Assembly (NCBI GenBank): GCA_002422065.1
Contig: DITO01000180.1
Location: forward strand, 1 to 5,740
DNA: 5,740 nucleotides
Origin: Erysipelotrichaceae bacterium UBA6182
GTDB taxonomy: Bacteria > Bacillota_I > Bacilli_A > Erysipelotrichales > Erysipelotrichaceae
Direction of reading: 5' to 3'
Part shown: positions 5,406 through 5,740 of the stretch, one piece after another
Layout: each line of letters begins with the position of its first letter
How positions within the stretch are numbered: position 1 is the stretch's first letter
Translations under genes and position numbers: made by a program
Notes under the pieces: model-generated
What the model saw: the letters and a program-made list of their open reading frames with translations, nothing else
Database searches by the model: none
What the model was told of the DNA's origin: nothing

Positions 5406-5594
5406 CTATTTACTCTTAGTATTGGAATTGTTTGGATTCAATTGATTTGCTCTATTATCTACGCCAGCTTTATGACTCGAGTTATTCGGGTTATTTTGGT
5501 TAGAATGATTGTTTGCTGAATCTCTGAAGGCTGAATTATTAGGATTCATTGAATTAGAGCGTTGATCATTTGAACTGTGTCCACCTTTTGACAT
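5406..5594 (-). CDS. Small Asn-rich protein with three 18-residue NPNN repeats (62 aa)
   Basis: The protein is made of three tandem units of exactly 18 residues, with the invariant NPNNS at 17-21, 35-39 and 53-57. Each is preceded by a variant of [R/H]-[S/A]-N-x-x: RSNSM, HSNQN, RANQL. Asn makes up 18 of 62 residues. There is no Cys, Trp, Tyr, Ile or Glu and no hydrophobic stretch, so it should be soluble and either disordered or a short repeat solenoid. A Gly/Ser/Lys-rich start (MSKGGHSS) and basic end (NTKSK) flank the repeats. I recall similar short NPNN-repeat proteins in other microbes, but no established function. Coding is supported by a perfect AAAGGAGG 8 nt before the ATG, a terminator after the stop and repeat conservation at the protein level. 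It follows the upstream membrane-protein gene by 24 nt and may share its transcript. Confidence 0.82.
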   Translation of the reverse strand: MSKGGHSSNDQRSNSMNPNNSAFRDSANNHSNQNNPNNSSHKAGVDNRANQLNPNNSNTKSK

Positions 5595-5602
5595 ATAGGT
5601 TT

Positions 5603-5610
5603 CCTCCTTT
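5603..5610 (-). promoter_or_regulatory. Strong ribosome binding site of the NPNN-repeat gene
   Basis: The minus strand reads AAAGGAGG with 8-nt spacing to the ATG at 5594. It is the longest anti-16S match in the window, so this tiny protein is probably well translated. Confidence 0.85.
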
Positions 5611-5617
5611 TTGAATA

Positions 5618-5626
5618 ATTATGACA
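5618..5626 (-). promoter_or_regulatory. Possible extended -10 (TGTCATAAT) for the NPNN-repeat gene
   Basis: The minus strand reads TG-T-CATAAT at 5626-5618, overlapping the stop codon of the upstream gene. It would start transcription near 5611, just ahead of the AAAGGAGG. There is no good -35. The alternative is co-transcription with the upstream gene. Confidence 0.3.
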
Positions 5627-5740
5627 GTGATAAATCTAGTACATTGATGTTTTTTCTCTTTAGCATCCATACATACATCCCCATCGTAATAAGACTGTCT
5701 AAAGCAGTACCGGATGCAAACATTAAAGCAATCAATGTCA
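5619..5740 (-). CDS. C-terminal 39 codons of an unidentified membrane protein, cut by window edge
   Basis: One minus-strand frame is open from the right edge to the TAA at 5621-5619. It reads TLIALMFASGTALDSLITMG then MYVWMLKRKNINVLDLSLS. The segment is hydrophobic with small residues (LIALMFASG, LITMGMYVWML), then a positively charged LKRK and a short polar tail. This is the pattern of a last transmembrane helix with its C-terminus in the cytoplasm. A second frame is also open here, but its residues (Cys, Arg and Tyr scattered, no helix) look non-coding, and it would run across the ribosome binding site and start of the next gene. Too little is visible to name a family. It ends 24 nt before the NPNN-repeat gene, so the two may be co-transcribed. 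Confidence 0.6.
   Translation of the reverse strand, partial: TLIALMFASGTALDSLITMGMYVWMLKRKNINVLDLSLS

Noticed and set aside
1..5740. CRISPR array, tRNA, rRNA, insertion sequence or prophage feature
   Set aside because: I found no spaced repeats, cloverleaf, rRNA-like segment, transposase or integrase motif on either strand.

Overview
The window comes from a low-GC bacterium that uses the standard genetic code: tryptophan is TGG and genes end in TAA. Together with AGGAGG-type ribosome binding sites, AT-rich intergenic regions and a large cell-surface lipoprotein, this points to the Firmicutes/Mycoplasmatota side, for example an Acholeplasma- or Izemoplasma-like lineage or a relative among the Bacilli or Clostridia. 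That placement is inference; no taxonomic marker gene is present. Every supported gene lies on the minus strand, so the window reads right to left.

Right to left: (1) the last 39 codons of an unidentified membrane protein enter from the right edge (5619-5740). (2) 24 bp later comes a 62-residue Asn-rich protein built on three exact 18-residue repeats around NPNN (5406-5594), followed by a terminator (5347-5378). (3) A short stretch follows with no convincing gene, closed by a second terminator (5206-5235) that abuts the start region of the next unit. (4) A two-gene unit encodes a macro domain fused to a C-terminal Xre-like helix-turn-helix region (4231-5178), then a stand-alone von Willebrand A protein with an intact MIDAS (3507-4151). 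It is closed by a 12-bp-stem hairpin (3394-3426). (5) A 1016-residue lipoprotein with a bacterial Ig-like domain and later beta-rich modules (259-3309) has its own terminator (217-246). (6) At the left edge lies the start of a heavy-metal-associated (HMA) CxxC protein (1-140), cut by the window. It has a clear -10 and an FNR/CRP-type palindrome centred at about -41.5 from the predicted transcription start.

The parts most likely to reward study are the macro-HTH plus vWA pair, which looks like an ADP-ribose-linked sensing or regulatory module of unknown target, the 18-residue-repeat mini-protein, and the textbook class II spacing of the FNR-like site ahead of the metal gene. The other genes appear to be separate transcription units, and I see no evidence that they act together.
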